Positions 57,252 to 64,000 of a stretch of DNA of 64,000 nucleotides are shown one piece after another. The stretch is taken from the NCBI RefSeq assembly GCF_049671445.1, contig NZ_JBATUX010000018.1, positions 7,120 through 71,119 on the forward strand, read 5' to 3'. The notes under the pieces were generated by a model, which was given only the letters and a program-made list of their open reading frames with translations, was not told the DNA's origin and did no database searches. The first letter of the stretch is position 1; every line of letters starts with the position of its first letter. A program made the translations under genes and the position numbers. Source of the stretch: Paenisporosarcina sp049671445. Its GTDB lineage: Bacteria; Bacillota; Bacilli; Bacillales_A; Planococcaceae.

Positions 57252-57439
57252 GCTTTATTAAAGGTTGCTGTTGATGTAAGAGATGATCAAAAGAGTGCAT
57301 TGCGGCAACCCAATTGGACGTTAAACAAAATACAAATCTCAAGTAACTTTATCTAGCAAGCGCCTGCCTAAGTGCTCTATCGGAGGGGCAGAAATGTGCT
57401 TTGGACTTTTCTTATAATCTATAAGTGGTGGTGAAACTC

Positions 57440-58216
57440 ATGTTGAACAACAATAAATTGTCAAAAGAAGAACTTCATTACTGGGGAAATTGGCAAAAAA
57501 TGCGCGATCCACAAGCTGGAGAATATCTAGTCGAGCGGTATCTTCCATTGGTTGACTATGTTGTTCAACGGTTTATGATCAGTTTGCCTAAAACAGTCGA
57601 AAAGGATGACATACGAAGTCTTGCATATGAAGGTCTGCTGGATGCGTTTGATAAATTCAATATCGAGCGTGATTTAATGTTTGAGACATATGCATCGTGG
57701 AGAATTAAAGGAGCAATTATTGACGGCCTTAGGCACAGTGACTGGTTACCTCGTTCTGTAAGAGAAAAAGTGAAAAAGATTGAAAAAGCTTATGCTGTTT
57801 TAGAACAGCAAAATAATTATTCAGTTACAGATGAGGAAGTTAGTGACTATCTAGGTATTACAAAAGCCGAGCTGAACAGAACAGTATCAGAGGCTGCTTT
57901 ATCAACGATGACTTCTATTGATGAGTCTACTTATAACGAACATAATCAAGTAGGAAAATATAATATGGTGAATGATCATTCGGGGTCTCCAGAACGATAT
58001 TTAACCGAGCAAATGACTAAAGAATCTTTAACACATGCTATAGAACGTTTGCCAGAAAAAGAAAAAATAACAATCTCATTATGTTATTTCGAGGATTTGA
58101 AGTTAACGGAAATTGCAGAAGTACTAAATGTAAGTGTTTCTCGAGTTTCTCAGCTTCATTCAAAAGCAATGTTGCGTTTGCGTGCATCAGTTCTAGCTAT
58201 ACATGAAAATTATTAG
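57440..58216 (+). CDS. sigD: RNA polymerase sigma factor SigD (FliA type)
   Basis: About 259 aa from the ATG at 57440; three tandem GTG codons upstream form the GGTGGTG ribosome site or alternative starts. Region 2 has LPLVDYVVQRFM, DDIRSLAYEGLLDAFDKFN and YASWRIKGAIIDGLR; region 4 has LPEKEKITISLCYFEDLKLT and VSVSRVSQLHSKAMLRLR. It drives hag, flaG and yvyF operon promoters in this window. A 188-base gap precedes it, with a GGTTGC/GCAACC hairpin at 57263-57310, where B. subtilis has cheB to cheD. Confidence 0.95.
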   Translation: MLNNNKLSKEELHYWGNWQKMRDPQAGEYLVERYLPLVDYVVQRFMISLPKTVEKDDIRSLAYEGLLDAFDKFNIERDLMFETYASWRIKGAIIDGLRHSDWLPRSVREKVKKIEKAYAVLEQQNNYSVTDEEVSDYLGITKAELNRTVSEAALSTMTSIDESTYNEHNQVGKYNMVNDHSGSPERYLTEQMTKESLTHAIERLPEKEKITISLCYFEDLKLTEIAEVLNVSVSRVSQLHSKAMLRLRASVLAIHENY

Positions 58217-58245
58217 GTTTTTAGAAAAAGGTTCAGAAGGGTAAG

Positions 58246-58740
58246 GTGATACCCGTGGAATGGTTACTAATAGGATTAATTATTTTAGTGATTTTAGTGA
58301 ATATAAGATCGTTTATGGTATTGTCTCAGTTTAAACAACAAAGGACTCAACTGTTGGAGGATACAGAAGCCATTCATCAAAGCATGGAAGAGTTTGTGAC
58401 AAATTTAGAAAAAGAAAATGATGAACTTTATAATAAACTCATTGATTATATCAAGCGGAAAGAAAGTAAACTTGGCGAAAGAATTCTACGATTAGAAGAA
58501 CAACTAGATTCTGGCATGATGAGAGTATCTACTAGTGTACATAACCTGGATAAGCAAGACGATGAGAAACAGACTAATGACATAAATTCTAATGTGGACG
58601 AGTTTGAAAATGAAAAAATATCGAAACTATATAAACAAGGTTTTTCGCCTTCACAAATAACCAAAGTTCTAAAGATGGACCAAGGAGAAGTAGAACTAGT
58701 CATCAATATGTTAAAGAAAAAGCAAAGCTATAATAAGTAA
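58246..58740 (+). CDS. swrB: SwrB-like / DUF6115 protein
   Basis: Up to 164 aa with an N-terminal membrane helix (WLLIGLIILVILVNI), a coiled coil (about 25-95) and a C-terminal helix-turn-helix-like segment, ISKLYKQGFSPSQITKVLKM. Place after sigD and domain layout match SwrB, which promotes basal body maturation in B. subtilis. The start is GTG at 58246 or GTG at 58255; the latter has AGGTGA before it. Confidence 0.78.
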   Translation: MIPVEWLLIGLIILVILVNIRSFMVLSQFKQQRTQLLEDTEAIHQSMEEFVTNLEKENDELYNKLIDYIKRKESKLGERILRLEEQLDSGMMRVSTSVHNLDKQDDEKQTNDINSNVDEFENEKISKLYKQGFSPSQITKVLKMDQGEVELVINMLKKKQSYNK

Positions 58741-58755
58741 AAAGAGGTGCTTCAT

Positions 58756-59193
58756 TTGCGTATCGAAGGGCAAACGAAATTTCCAAGCGACAGGCTTCAA
58801 AAAAGTGCTACGGAAAATAAATACACTGAATCTTTTTCAGCTGTCATAAAAAAATCACAGTCAAAATTGCAGTTGGAATCATTAAATCAATTAATGACTC
58901 GGGTGGATGCACAAGGACAGAAGCTTACGAAACAAAAAACAATAGAGAACCTCGTTGATTATAAAAATTTAGTAAAACAGTTTATTGGAGAATCATTAAG
59001 TTATGGTTTGCAATTATCCGATAAACAAAGCTTTAGTCCTAGTGGAGGTATGAAAAATCACCAATTAATTGAAGTGATTGATCAAAAACTTATTGAAATT
59101 CACGATGAAGTGTTAAATAATGAAAAGGAAGGTATTGACATTCTTCAGATGGTTGGAGAAATTAAAGGGCTGCTAATTAATTTATATATGTAA
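58756..59193 (+). CDS. yaaR: YaaR family (DUF327) protein
   Basis: 145 aa from the TTG at 58756 with AGAGGTG upstream; an in-frame GTG lies within that site. Helical protein with the DUF327 pattern: FSAVIKKSQSK, LNQLMTRVDAQGQKLTKQKT and DYKNLVKQFIGESLSYGLQL. Function unknown. Its position six codons after swrB, at the end of the flagellar operon, suggests a motility link. Confidence 0.8.
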   Translation: MRIEGQTKFPSDRLQKSATENKYTESFSAVIKKSQSKLQLESLNQLMTRVDAQGQKLTKQKTIENLVDYKNLVKQFIGESLSYGLQLSDKQSFSPSGGMKNHQLIEVIDQKLIEIHDEVLNNEKEGIDILQMVGEIKGLLINLYM

Positions 59194-59277
59194 TTCAATT
59201 TCATAAATGCCTTTTGATGAATGATACACACGAATATTTGAAGTGAAGTTCTTTAAATTTGTTGTAATTTCAGTCAT

Positions 59278-59455
59278 TTGATTGGAGTGAAGGGCGGTGA
59301 CTCCGGCGGGAGAAGTGTGTCCAGGTATGACCCCGCAGAGAACGAATTGTGAACAATTCGTTTGCGACGAGTAACCGCACGAGCATATGTTTTCATGCGA
59401 ACGAGGAGGCACACAGACCACCCGCGGAGAGCGTCCGCCCGTAACGGAAATCGAC
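59278..59455 (+). repeat. Dispersed repeat, copy C
   Basis: A full copy in forward orientation: TTGGAGTGAAGG, a central perfect hairpin ACGAATTG/CAATTCGT, the core GCGACGAGTAACCGCACGAGC, a second small hairpin GCAT/ATGC, then CCCGCGGAGAGCGTCCG and GTAACGGAAATC. It fills the gap between yaaR and the PilZ gene; no other terminator of the big operon is seen there. Confidence 0.82.
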
Positions 59456-59547
59456 AGAATTTCTGTTGTTAGAATGTTCGTGTTTACATTTTATGAATTA
59501 TGAAATTGACTCATGTAATTAGTGTTTTAAGTAAGGGGGGGAACGTA

Positions 59548-59898
59548 ATGAGCGAAAATCGTCGCGAGTTTTTTCGAGTGAATTTTCAACGATCGTTAAG
59601 CGGACAGCTATTAGTACATGGTGGAGAGTCAATGTTCTTAAGTATTGATAACCTTAGTGTAAAAGGATTGGGCTTTTCTTCATCAATCGAGATTCCGCTA
59701 CATGCTAGAGTGGAATGTCGTTTTGAGATTATAGATACCCCTTTTCAAATGGTGGGTTCTATTATTCGAAAATCTAGAAAAACTGATGAAATTGAATACG
59801 GAATTGATTTTGAAGTTGATAAAGAAAAATCTTCACTATTATTTAAGCAGTTAAATACTTATCAAATTCGCCAAAGAAGAGCAAGTTATGTTGATTAA
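59548..59898 (+). CDS. PilZ-domain cyclic di-GMP-binding protein
   Basis: 116 aa from the ATG at 59548, after a run of Gs that serves as ribosome site. The RxxxR motif is in NRREFFRV (residues 4-11) and the second motif is NLSVKG, so both c-di-GMP-binding signatures are intact. It is a single-domain PilZ protein, without the YcgR N-terminal domain. Just past the flagellar operon, it could act on the motor or on another surface process. Confidence 0.88.
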   Translation: MSENRREFFRVNFQRSLSGQLLVHGGESMFLSIDNLSVKGLGFSSSIEIPLHARVECRFEIIDTPFQMVGSIIRKSRKTDEIEYGIDFEVDKEKSSLLFKQLNTYQIRQRRASYVD

Positions 59899-59944
59899 TT
59901 AGATTATCCACATGTTTTTCCAAATAGCTGGCTTGTAGAAACTT

Positions 59945-59983
59945 ACACCTTTAAGATACGTATATCTTAATAGGTGTTTTTTT
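59945..59983 (+). terminator. Terminator of the PilZ gene
   Basis: Outer arms ACACCT and AGGTGT, inner AAGATA/TATCTT, then seven Ts. Confidence 0.85.
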
Positions 59984-60114
59984 ATGAAAGGAAAATATGT
60001 TTTTAGGTAATGATTTACAAGTTTAAGATTTTCTTTTACAATGAAATCAGAAACTTACATATTTTGGTTTTTAGCGAGCTTTAAAAATCAAGACTTATAA
60101 TGAGGAGAAATTGT

Positions 60115-60663
60115 ATGAACAATAAAGGTAGAAGTGAATTTTGGATTTTTTCATTACTTTTATTAATTATAGCCCCATTTGTGATGCTGCTGACACCCAT
60201 GGTTGTTGCAGTTACAATTTCGGACACACCTGATAAAATTGTTTTTATTCCAAAGGGCACAAGTATGGTGCTGTATGGTTTAGCATTTACAGTTGTTATC
60301 GCTGTACTATGTGCTATGTATTTTTCAAAATCTAAAATGCTTAATATTATAACAGGGATCATGGCAGTAGCTGGGTTTTTCATCATTTTCAGCTTAGGTG
60401 TTCAAAACTACGTTTATCTCCATGAGGATTTTATCAAAAATAATTCAATCCTGGGTTCAAAGGTCGAATATCAATGGACTGACCTAGCGAAAGTGACGCA
60501 CGAATTATACGACGAAGAGAAAGACCGTGATGAAAAATATATTTTCGTATTTGACGATGGCTATACTTTTGAATTTATTGGATCGGGAATAGTGGATTCA
60601 AAGGCGAAAAGTAAGATTTATCAAAAGGTAATGAAGCTGGAAGTGCCTTTTGATGAGTATTAA
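60115..60663 (+). CDS. Membrane protein of unknown function
   Basis: 182 aa from the ATG at 60115 with GAGGAGA upstream. Three hydrophobic segments lie in the first 105 residues (about 11-32, 49-72 and 79-100). The C-terminal 80 residues look like a small beta-rich, PH-like domain (EYQWTDLAKVTHELYDEEKD and KYIFVFDDGYTFEF). I do not recognise the family. Confidence 0.7.
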   Translation: MNNKGRSEFWIFSLLLLIIAPFVMLLTPMVVAVTISDTPDKIVFIPKGTSMVLYGLAFTVVIAVLCAMYFSKSKMLNIITGIMAVAGFFIIFSLGVQNYVYLHEDFIKNNSILGSKVEYQWTDLAKVTHELYDEEKDRDEKYIFVFDDGYTFEFIGSGIVDSKAKSKIYQKVMKLEVPFDEY

Positions 60664-60696
60664 GAGGAGGTACCCTTATGGGAGCCTGCTTTTTTT
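60664..60696 (+). terminator. Possible terminator
   Basis: An imperfect stem around GAGGTACCC-TTAT-GGGAGCCT, followed by seven Ts, immediately after the membrane protein stop. Confidence 0.5.
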
Positions 60697-60820
60697 ATGC
60701 TTTTTTTACAAACATCTAATCATAGAAGTTTAGATGGCAAAACTCATGTATGGGAGTCTTTCATAAATCCACATGAAAACCCATATAACCATAGAGACAA
60801 ACATCATAAGGGTGGTTAAC

Positions 60821-61543
60821 ATGTCTTCAATATGGGTGGTTGGGTATTTATGTACTGCGTTAGGTTTTGCTATCGGAGGTGTTATTGCCTGGATATTAAG
60901 AGGGTTTCAGAAGAGAATAGATACCGTTTACAGTATTTGTGCAGGATTAATTCTGGGTTTAATTAGTTTTGAAATTGCTCCTGAAGCAATCGATATAGGC
61001 AATTGGTTTACATTTATTTCGGGATTTTTAATAGGTGTTACTCTGTTCAAGTTCATACATAAATCGTTTAAGTATCAAGTAGAACTTACAGAAAGGAAAG
61101 AAAAGCTTTGCCCCTTATATACTGGAGCGATGTTAATGTTAAGCATTGCACTTCATAACCTCCCAATAGGAATCACTTTAGGTTCTAATCAAGACTCCAA
61201 ATTAGACATGTCCATCCTTCAAACAATATTTCTTCATAATGTTCCTGAAGGCATCATCGTATTTACTCCTTTGTTTATCGCGGGTCTTGGCATCTGGACT
61301 GTGATTTTATTTTCTCTTATAGTTGCTTTACCTGTAGGGGCAGGTGCATATTTCGGGAGTTTTTTAGGAATTGATGATCCTATTTTCTGGTCGGTTTTTA
61401 TCAGTTTATCAATTGGAATGATTTATATGGTGACGGTTAAAGAAATTCTGACTGACTCGATTAAAAATTCTAGTTCAACAAGAGTTTTCATGCTTGCAGT
61501 GATTGGTTTTGTTGTAATTGGATCATATCTAGCTCTTATTTAA
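60821..61543 (+). CDS. ZIP family metal transporter
   Basis: 240 aa from the ATG at 60821 (AAGGGTGG upstream). Eight hydrophobic segments; helix 4 has SIALHNLPIGITLG and helix 5 has IFLHNVPEGIIVF, the metal-binding signatures of ZIP importers. Likely imports zinc or another divalent metal. It has its own terminator at 61552. Confidence 0.88.
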   Translation: MSSIWVVGYLCTALGFAIGGVIAWILRGFQKRIDTVYSICAGLILGLISFEIAPEAIDIGNWFTFISGFLIGVTLFKFIHKSFKYQVELTERKEKLCPLYTGAMLMLSIALHNLPIGITLGSNQDSKLDMSILQTIFLHNVPEGIIVFTPLFIAGLGIWTVILFSLIVALPVGAGAYFGSFLGIDDPIFWSVFISLSIGMIYMVTVKEILTDSIKNSSSTRVFMLAVIGFVVIGSYLALI

Positions 61544-61551
61544 TCACCACC

Positions 61552-61590
61552 AAACCCCTAGCTGACAGCAAGAATTCAGCGAGGGGTTTC
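61552..61590. terminator. Terminator between convergent ZIP and MFS genes
   Basis: Arms AAACCCCT and AGGGGTTT with inner GCTGA/TCAGC. It lies between two convergent genes and may serve both. Confidence 0.82.
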
Positions 61591-61614
61591 AAAGAGATTT
61601 TGTAAATAACAGTT

Positions 61615-62823
61615 TTAACCTTTGGCAATTTTATAGGCTGCTAATCGGGTGACTATGACAATGAGCAAGATTGCAACAATCAACATGAGAATGGAACCAC
61701 TGATTACGACTTCTTGTATTGAAAACCATTGTGCTGCTAACCCCATAATTAAGACGACAAATAGCTGTATCGTATGAGCAATCATCCCATACAAACTCGA
61801 GATTCTCCCCATCATGTCTATTGGAATATTCTCTTGTATAAATGTCATGAAACCAGTGTTTGCGAGTGAAAGAAAGCAGGCTAGAATAAAACAACCGATG
61901 CTTGCCATCATATAAGTTGTTGAAAAACTATAAATGACATACCCAATTGCCACGAAAGTAGTGCCACTACACATCATTTGTTTTGCAGTAGAATATTTAA
62001 CGATAACATTCGTACAAATGGAACCAATCAAAAAACCTATTCCTGCAATACTAACGAGTGAACCGTACGCTGCATCTGTAAGATGAAGAACTTCCTTCGA
62101 AAACGCTACTTCCATCGAATCAAGGGCAGCTGTCAACAACATAACTCCTTGAAAGACCATATAGACAATTACAAAAGGAAACGCAACCTTACTAAAACGC
62201 CAAACTAAATGCCAATCTGAACGAATGTTACTATAGGTTATTTTAGAATTACTTGTAGAATTGCCATGGACTAAGTTTGGTAGTAAGTATGTTAAACCGG
62301 CTGACAATAAGAAGGCACCGACATTCACAAACAACGCCATCTCAAGAGAACCAACCATAAATAATATCCCCGCTAGTGCCGGTCCCATAATAAAAGCTCC
62401 CGAATGAACAAAACTAAGCAGTGCATTGAATCGTTTACGACTATGTTCAGGTAATAGCAATGTCATGTACGTAAAAGAGGCAGGATCAAACATCGCACTG
62501 GCCATTTGAATAAACAATACAAGTGTATAGATAAACCATATGGAATCTAAAAATGGAATGCTTACAATTAACAACGCCCTTATCACATCTAAGGAAATCA
62601 TCAAATGCTTCGTGGAAGATCGGTCGATTACACTACCAGCCCATAACCCAACAAACATACGTGCAAATGGTTTTATCATATATAGTCCTGCGACTGCTAA
62701 TGCAGAACCTGTCATTTCTAAGACAACCAAGTTAATAGCCAACAAATAGACCCATTGACCAGTATTAGCAATTCCTACTGCGCTTAAATAAAAGCTTGGA
62801 TACTTCCATTTAGATAATTTCAT
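61615..62823 (-). CDS. MFS transporter under T-box control
   Basis: A 402-aa protein with about twelve membrane helices. The motif A-like loop is GLWAGSVIDRSSTKH between helices 2 and 3. It resembles the macrolide-efflux (MefA-like) group of major facilitators, whose real substrates are mostly unknown. The ATG has GGAGGG nine bases upstream. The 5' leader is a T-box element, so expression should rise when a particular tRNA is uncharged. This suggests transport of an amino acid, a peptide or a related compound rather than a drug. Confidence 0.88.
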   Translation of the reverse strand: MKLSKWKYPSFYLSAVGIANTGQWVYLLAINLVVLEMTGSALAVAGLYMIKPFARMFVGLWAGSVIDRSSTKHLMISLDVIRALLIVSIPFLDSIWFIYTLVLFIQMASAMFDPASFTYMTLLLPEHSRKRFNALLSFVHSGAFIMGPALAGILFMVGSLEMALFVNVGAFLLSAGLTYLLPNLVHGNSTSNSKITYSNIRSDWHLVWRFSKVAFPFVIVYMVFQGVMLLTAALDSMEVAFSKEVLHLTDAAYGSLVSIAGIGFLIGSICTNVIVKYSTAKQMMCSGTTFVAIGYVIYSFSTTYMMASIGCFILACFLSLANTGFMTFIQENIPIDMMGRISSLYGMIAHTIQLFVVLIMGLAAQWFSIQEVVISGSILMLIVAILLIVIVTRLAAYKIAKG

Positions 62824-62855
62824 CCGTTATCCCTCCGACATGTTTTTTAGCAAAA

Positions 62856-62900
62856 TAAAAAATCCCACCTCCAAGACGTTTTGTCTTGGGGACGAGATTA
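62856..62900 (-). terminator. T-box intrinsic terminator
   Basis: On the - strand CCAAGAC and GTCTTGG flank AAAAC, extended by outer pairs, then a run of six Ts before the MFS ribosome site. It competes with the antiterminator just upstream. Confidence 0.85.
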
Positions 62901-63150
62901 ACATGTCGTGGTACCACCCCAGTTTGTTCTAATGTCACCATCAAAACCTTTTCAAGTACTGCAAAATAGTCATGCTTATACTTTAGCTTGATAACGGGAG
63001 CATCCGTCACACCATCTACCCATCCTTGAAGGGATCCAATGTGAAGCTCAGAGTCTTGTTTCAATCAGTGAATGCTTACCCCTTTTCAGCTAACAGGGCT
63101 CTCTATTAAAGTATCAGGTGATTTACTGTTCTCTTCATTGCTTTTAATTT
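62856..63150 (-). ncRNA. T-box riboswitch leader of the MFS gene
   Basis: Read on the - strand: a Stem I base with GAAG and CTTC arms and kink-turn-like AGA; the AGAGAG and GCTGAAAA distal motifs; a specifier loop GAAACAAG; and the T-box antiterminator core TGGGGTGGTACCACG at 62905-62922, followed by the terminator. The UGGU bulge implies a tRNA with A at the discriminator position. The specifier codon is most likely ACA (Thr), with AAC or CAA as alternatives. Confidence 0.88.
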
Positions 63151-63154
63151 TGGT

Positions 63155-63166
63155 TATCATACCATA
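63155..63166 (-). promoter_or_regulatory. Extended -10 promoter of the T-box leader
   Basis: On the - strand TGGTATGAT forms an extended -10 box just upstream of the leader; the -35 region is weak (near TTCTTT or TTTACA). Confidence 0.5.
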
Positions 63167-63234
63167 AAATGTATTGTAAAGAAATAACATTAATGCAACA
63201 ATCTACTTAAGAATATTTCTCGGAGGGATATTGT

Positions 63235-63852
63235 ATGGAATTACTCATTATTAGACATGGAGAATCGGAAGCTGATTTATTAGGTGTACATGAAGGCAGG
63301 GCTGACTTTCCATTAACGGAGTTAGGGGAGAAGCAAGCGAAAAGGATGGCAGCATACATAGAACAACATTATCCACCAAATATCATCCTTTCCAGTCCTT
63401 TAATCAGAGCTAATCGAACAGCCAAAATACTGGAAGAGTCAATTGGCTGTGAATTAATCATAGAACAAGATTTAATGGAATTTAACAATGGCGTACTTGC
63501 CGGATTATCAAGAGAAGAAGCGGCTATTAAATATCCATTACCAAAAGACGGAAGACCGGCTCATATTCCCATTCAAGATGGCGAATCAGATTTAGAATTC
63601 CGCTTCAGAACCGATAATATTTTTCACAAAGTCTTTTTTGACTATCAAGAATATGAGAGGGTAGCCATTGTATCTCACGGAGGAACGATTTCGAATTTAC
63701 TCAAAGCCTTTCTCAAACAACCAATGAATAATGAATTTATATTTGCGACGGGTGATACAGGAATTCATTTACTAGAAATCAAAGGGAACCATCGAATCAT
63801 CAGGTTCCTAAACAAGCAGGAACATCTTCATAAGGAAGAAGATAAGGACTAA
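63235..63852 (+). CDS. Histidine phosphatase family protein
   Basis: A 205-aa protein. The catalytic RHGES motif is at residues 7-11 (IIRHGESEAD), the second histidine is in VSHGGTISNLL, and SSPLIRANRTA gives the phosphate-binding arginine. Such proteins dephosphorylate sugar phosphates, cofactors or proteins; the substrate is not evident. ATG with CGGAGGG upstream. A hairpin follows its stop. Confidence 0.88.
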   Translation: MELLIIRHGESEADLLGVHEGRADFPLTELGEKQAKRMAAYIEQHYPPNIILSSPLIRANRTAKILEESIGCELIIEQDLMEFNNGVLAGLSREEAAIKYPLPKDGRPAHIPIQDGESDLEFRFRTDNIFHKVFFDYQEYERVAIVSHGGTISNLLKAFLKQPMNNEFIFATGDTGIHLLEIKGNHRIIRFLNKQEHLHKEEDKD

Positions 63853-63872
63853 GTTGATGTTCTCTTAGTCCT
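63845..63872. terminator. Terminator-like hairpin between convergent genes
   Basis: Nine-base perfect arms AGGACTAAG and CTTAGTCCT spanning both stop codons, with CTTTTCT on the + side and TATCTTCTT on the - side. Confidence 0.7.
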
Positions 63873-64000
63873 CAGTCTTTTCTATAGTCATACGTATCTG
63901 TGCGAACATCAAGCTCTATTCCGTTTATGGAAACAACATGTTCATTAATCCACTCGATTTCACCTTTTTCCGTACGGTACTCCCAATACAAATTCCGTTT
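63872..64000 (-). CDS. 3' end of an unrecognised gene (partial)
   Basis: The - strand frame is open from base 64000 to a TGA at 63872-63874 (42 codons). The visible peptide ends with WINEHVVSINGIELDVRTDT and YDYRKD and starts with KRNLYWEYRTEKGE. I do not recognise it. The start is outside the window. Confidence 0.6.
   Translation of the reverse strand, partial: KRNLYWEYRTEKGEIEWINEHVVSINGIELDVRTDTYDYRKD

Noticed and set aside
57252..57439. A small che gene between flhG and sigD
   Set aside because: No open frame with a ribosome site; only a hairpin and AT-rich DNA are visible.
62810..63064. 84-aa - strand open frame upstream of the MFS gene
   Set aside because: It lies entirely over the T-box leader, ends inside the MFS start region and has no ribosome binding site. 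The encoded peptide simply reads the T-box and terminator sequences.

Overview
The window is low-GC DNA from a Gram-positive, motile member of the Bacillales, most likely the Planococcaceae (Sporosarcina, Paenisporosarcina or Planococcus type). I infer this from AGGAGG-type ribosome binding sites, frequent TTG and GTG starts, Bacillus-type flagellar genes (hag, swrD, swrB, fliY, flhO, flhP, yvyF), sigma-D promoters, T-box control and a dispersed GC-rich repeat that I associate with this group. No database was searched.

Region 1 (1-19100) is a carbohydrate locus. A + strand operon, cut by the left edge, encodes a DapA-like aldolase, a medium-chain dehydrogenase, a Gfo/Idh/MocA oxidoreductase, an FAD-dependent oxidoreductase, a CE7-type acetyl esterase, a TIM-barrel epimerase-like protein, a degenerate Gfo/Idh-like protein and a third Gfo/Idh. 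After a cluster of repeats come a glycosidase-like protein and a second FAD oxidoreductase. On the - strand are a lone MsmX-type ABC ATPase and a PucR-type regulator. A 1327-aa secreted binding-module and beta-propeller protein and nagB follow. Together they suggest uptake and oxidative breakdown of an acetylated or modified glycan. The substrate cannot be read from sequence.

Region 2 (19200-37800) holds late flagellar genes: fliW-csrA, hag with a CsrA-type leader, a 1476-aa repeat surface protein, a glucosaminidase, flaG-fliD-fliT-fliS, motA-motB-fliL, yvyF-flgM-flgN-flgK-flgL, and flhO-flhP in reverse. Three sequences match the sigma-D consensus with an exact 15-bp spacer. FliW, CsrA and the hag leader form the known homeostatic flagellin switch; FlgM and SigD form the export checkpoint.

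Region 3 (37800-59900) is the main flagellar operon, flgB to yaaR. Its leader carries a cyclic di-GMP-I riboswitch, and a PilZ protein lies just past its end, so c-di-GMP probably acts at both RNA and protein level. No chemotaxis gene lies in the operon: cheY is absent after fliY and cheB/A/W/C/D are absent between flhG and sigD.

Region 4 (59900-64000) has a membrane protein, a ZIP metal transporter, an MFS transporter behind a T-box leader, a histidine phosphatase and the 3' end of an unrecognised - strand gene. A dispersed repeat of about 180 bp occurs in three places (8.0-8.5, 25.6 and 59.3 kb), with a central hairpin whose sequence differs but whose pairing is kept.
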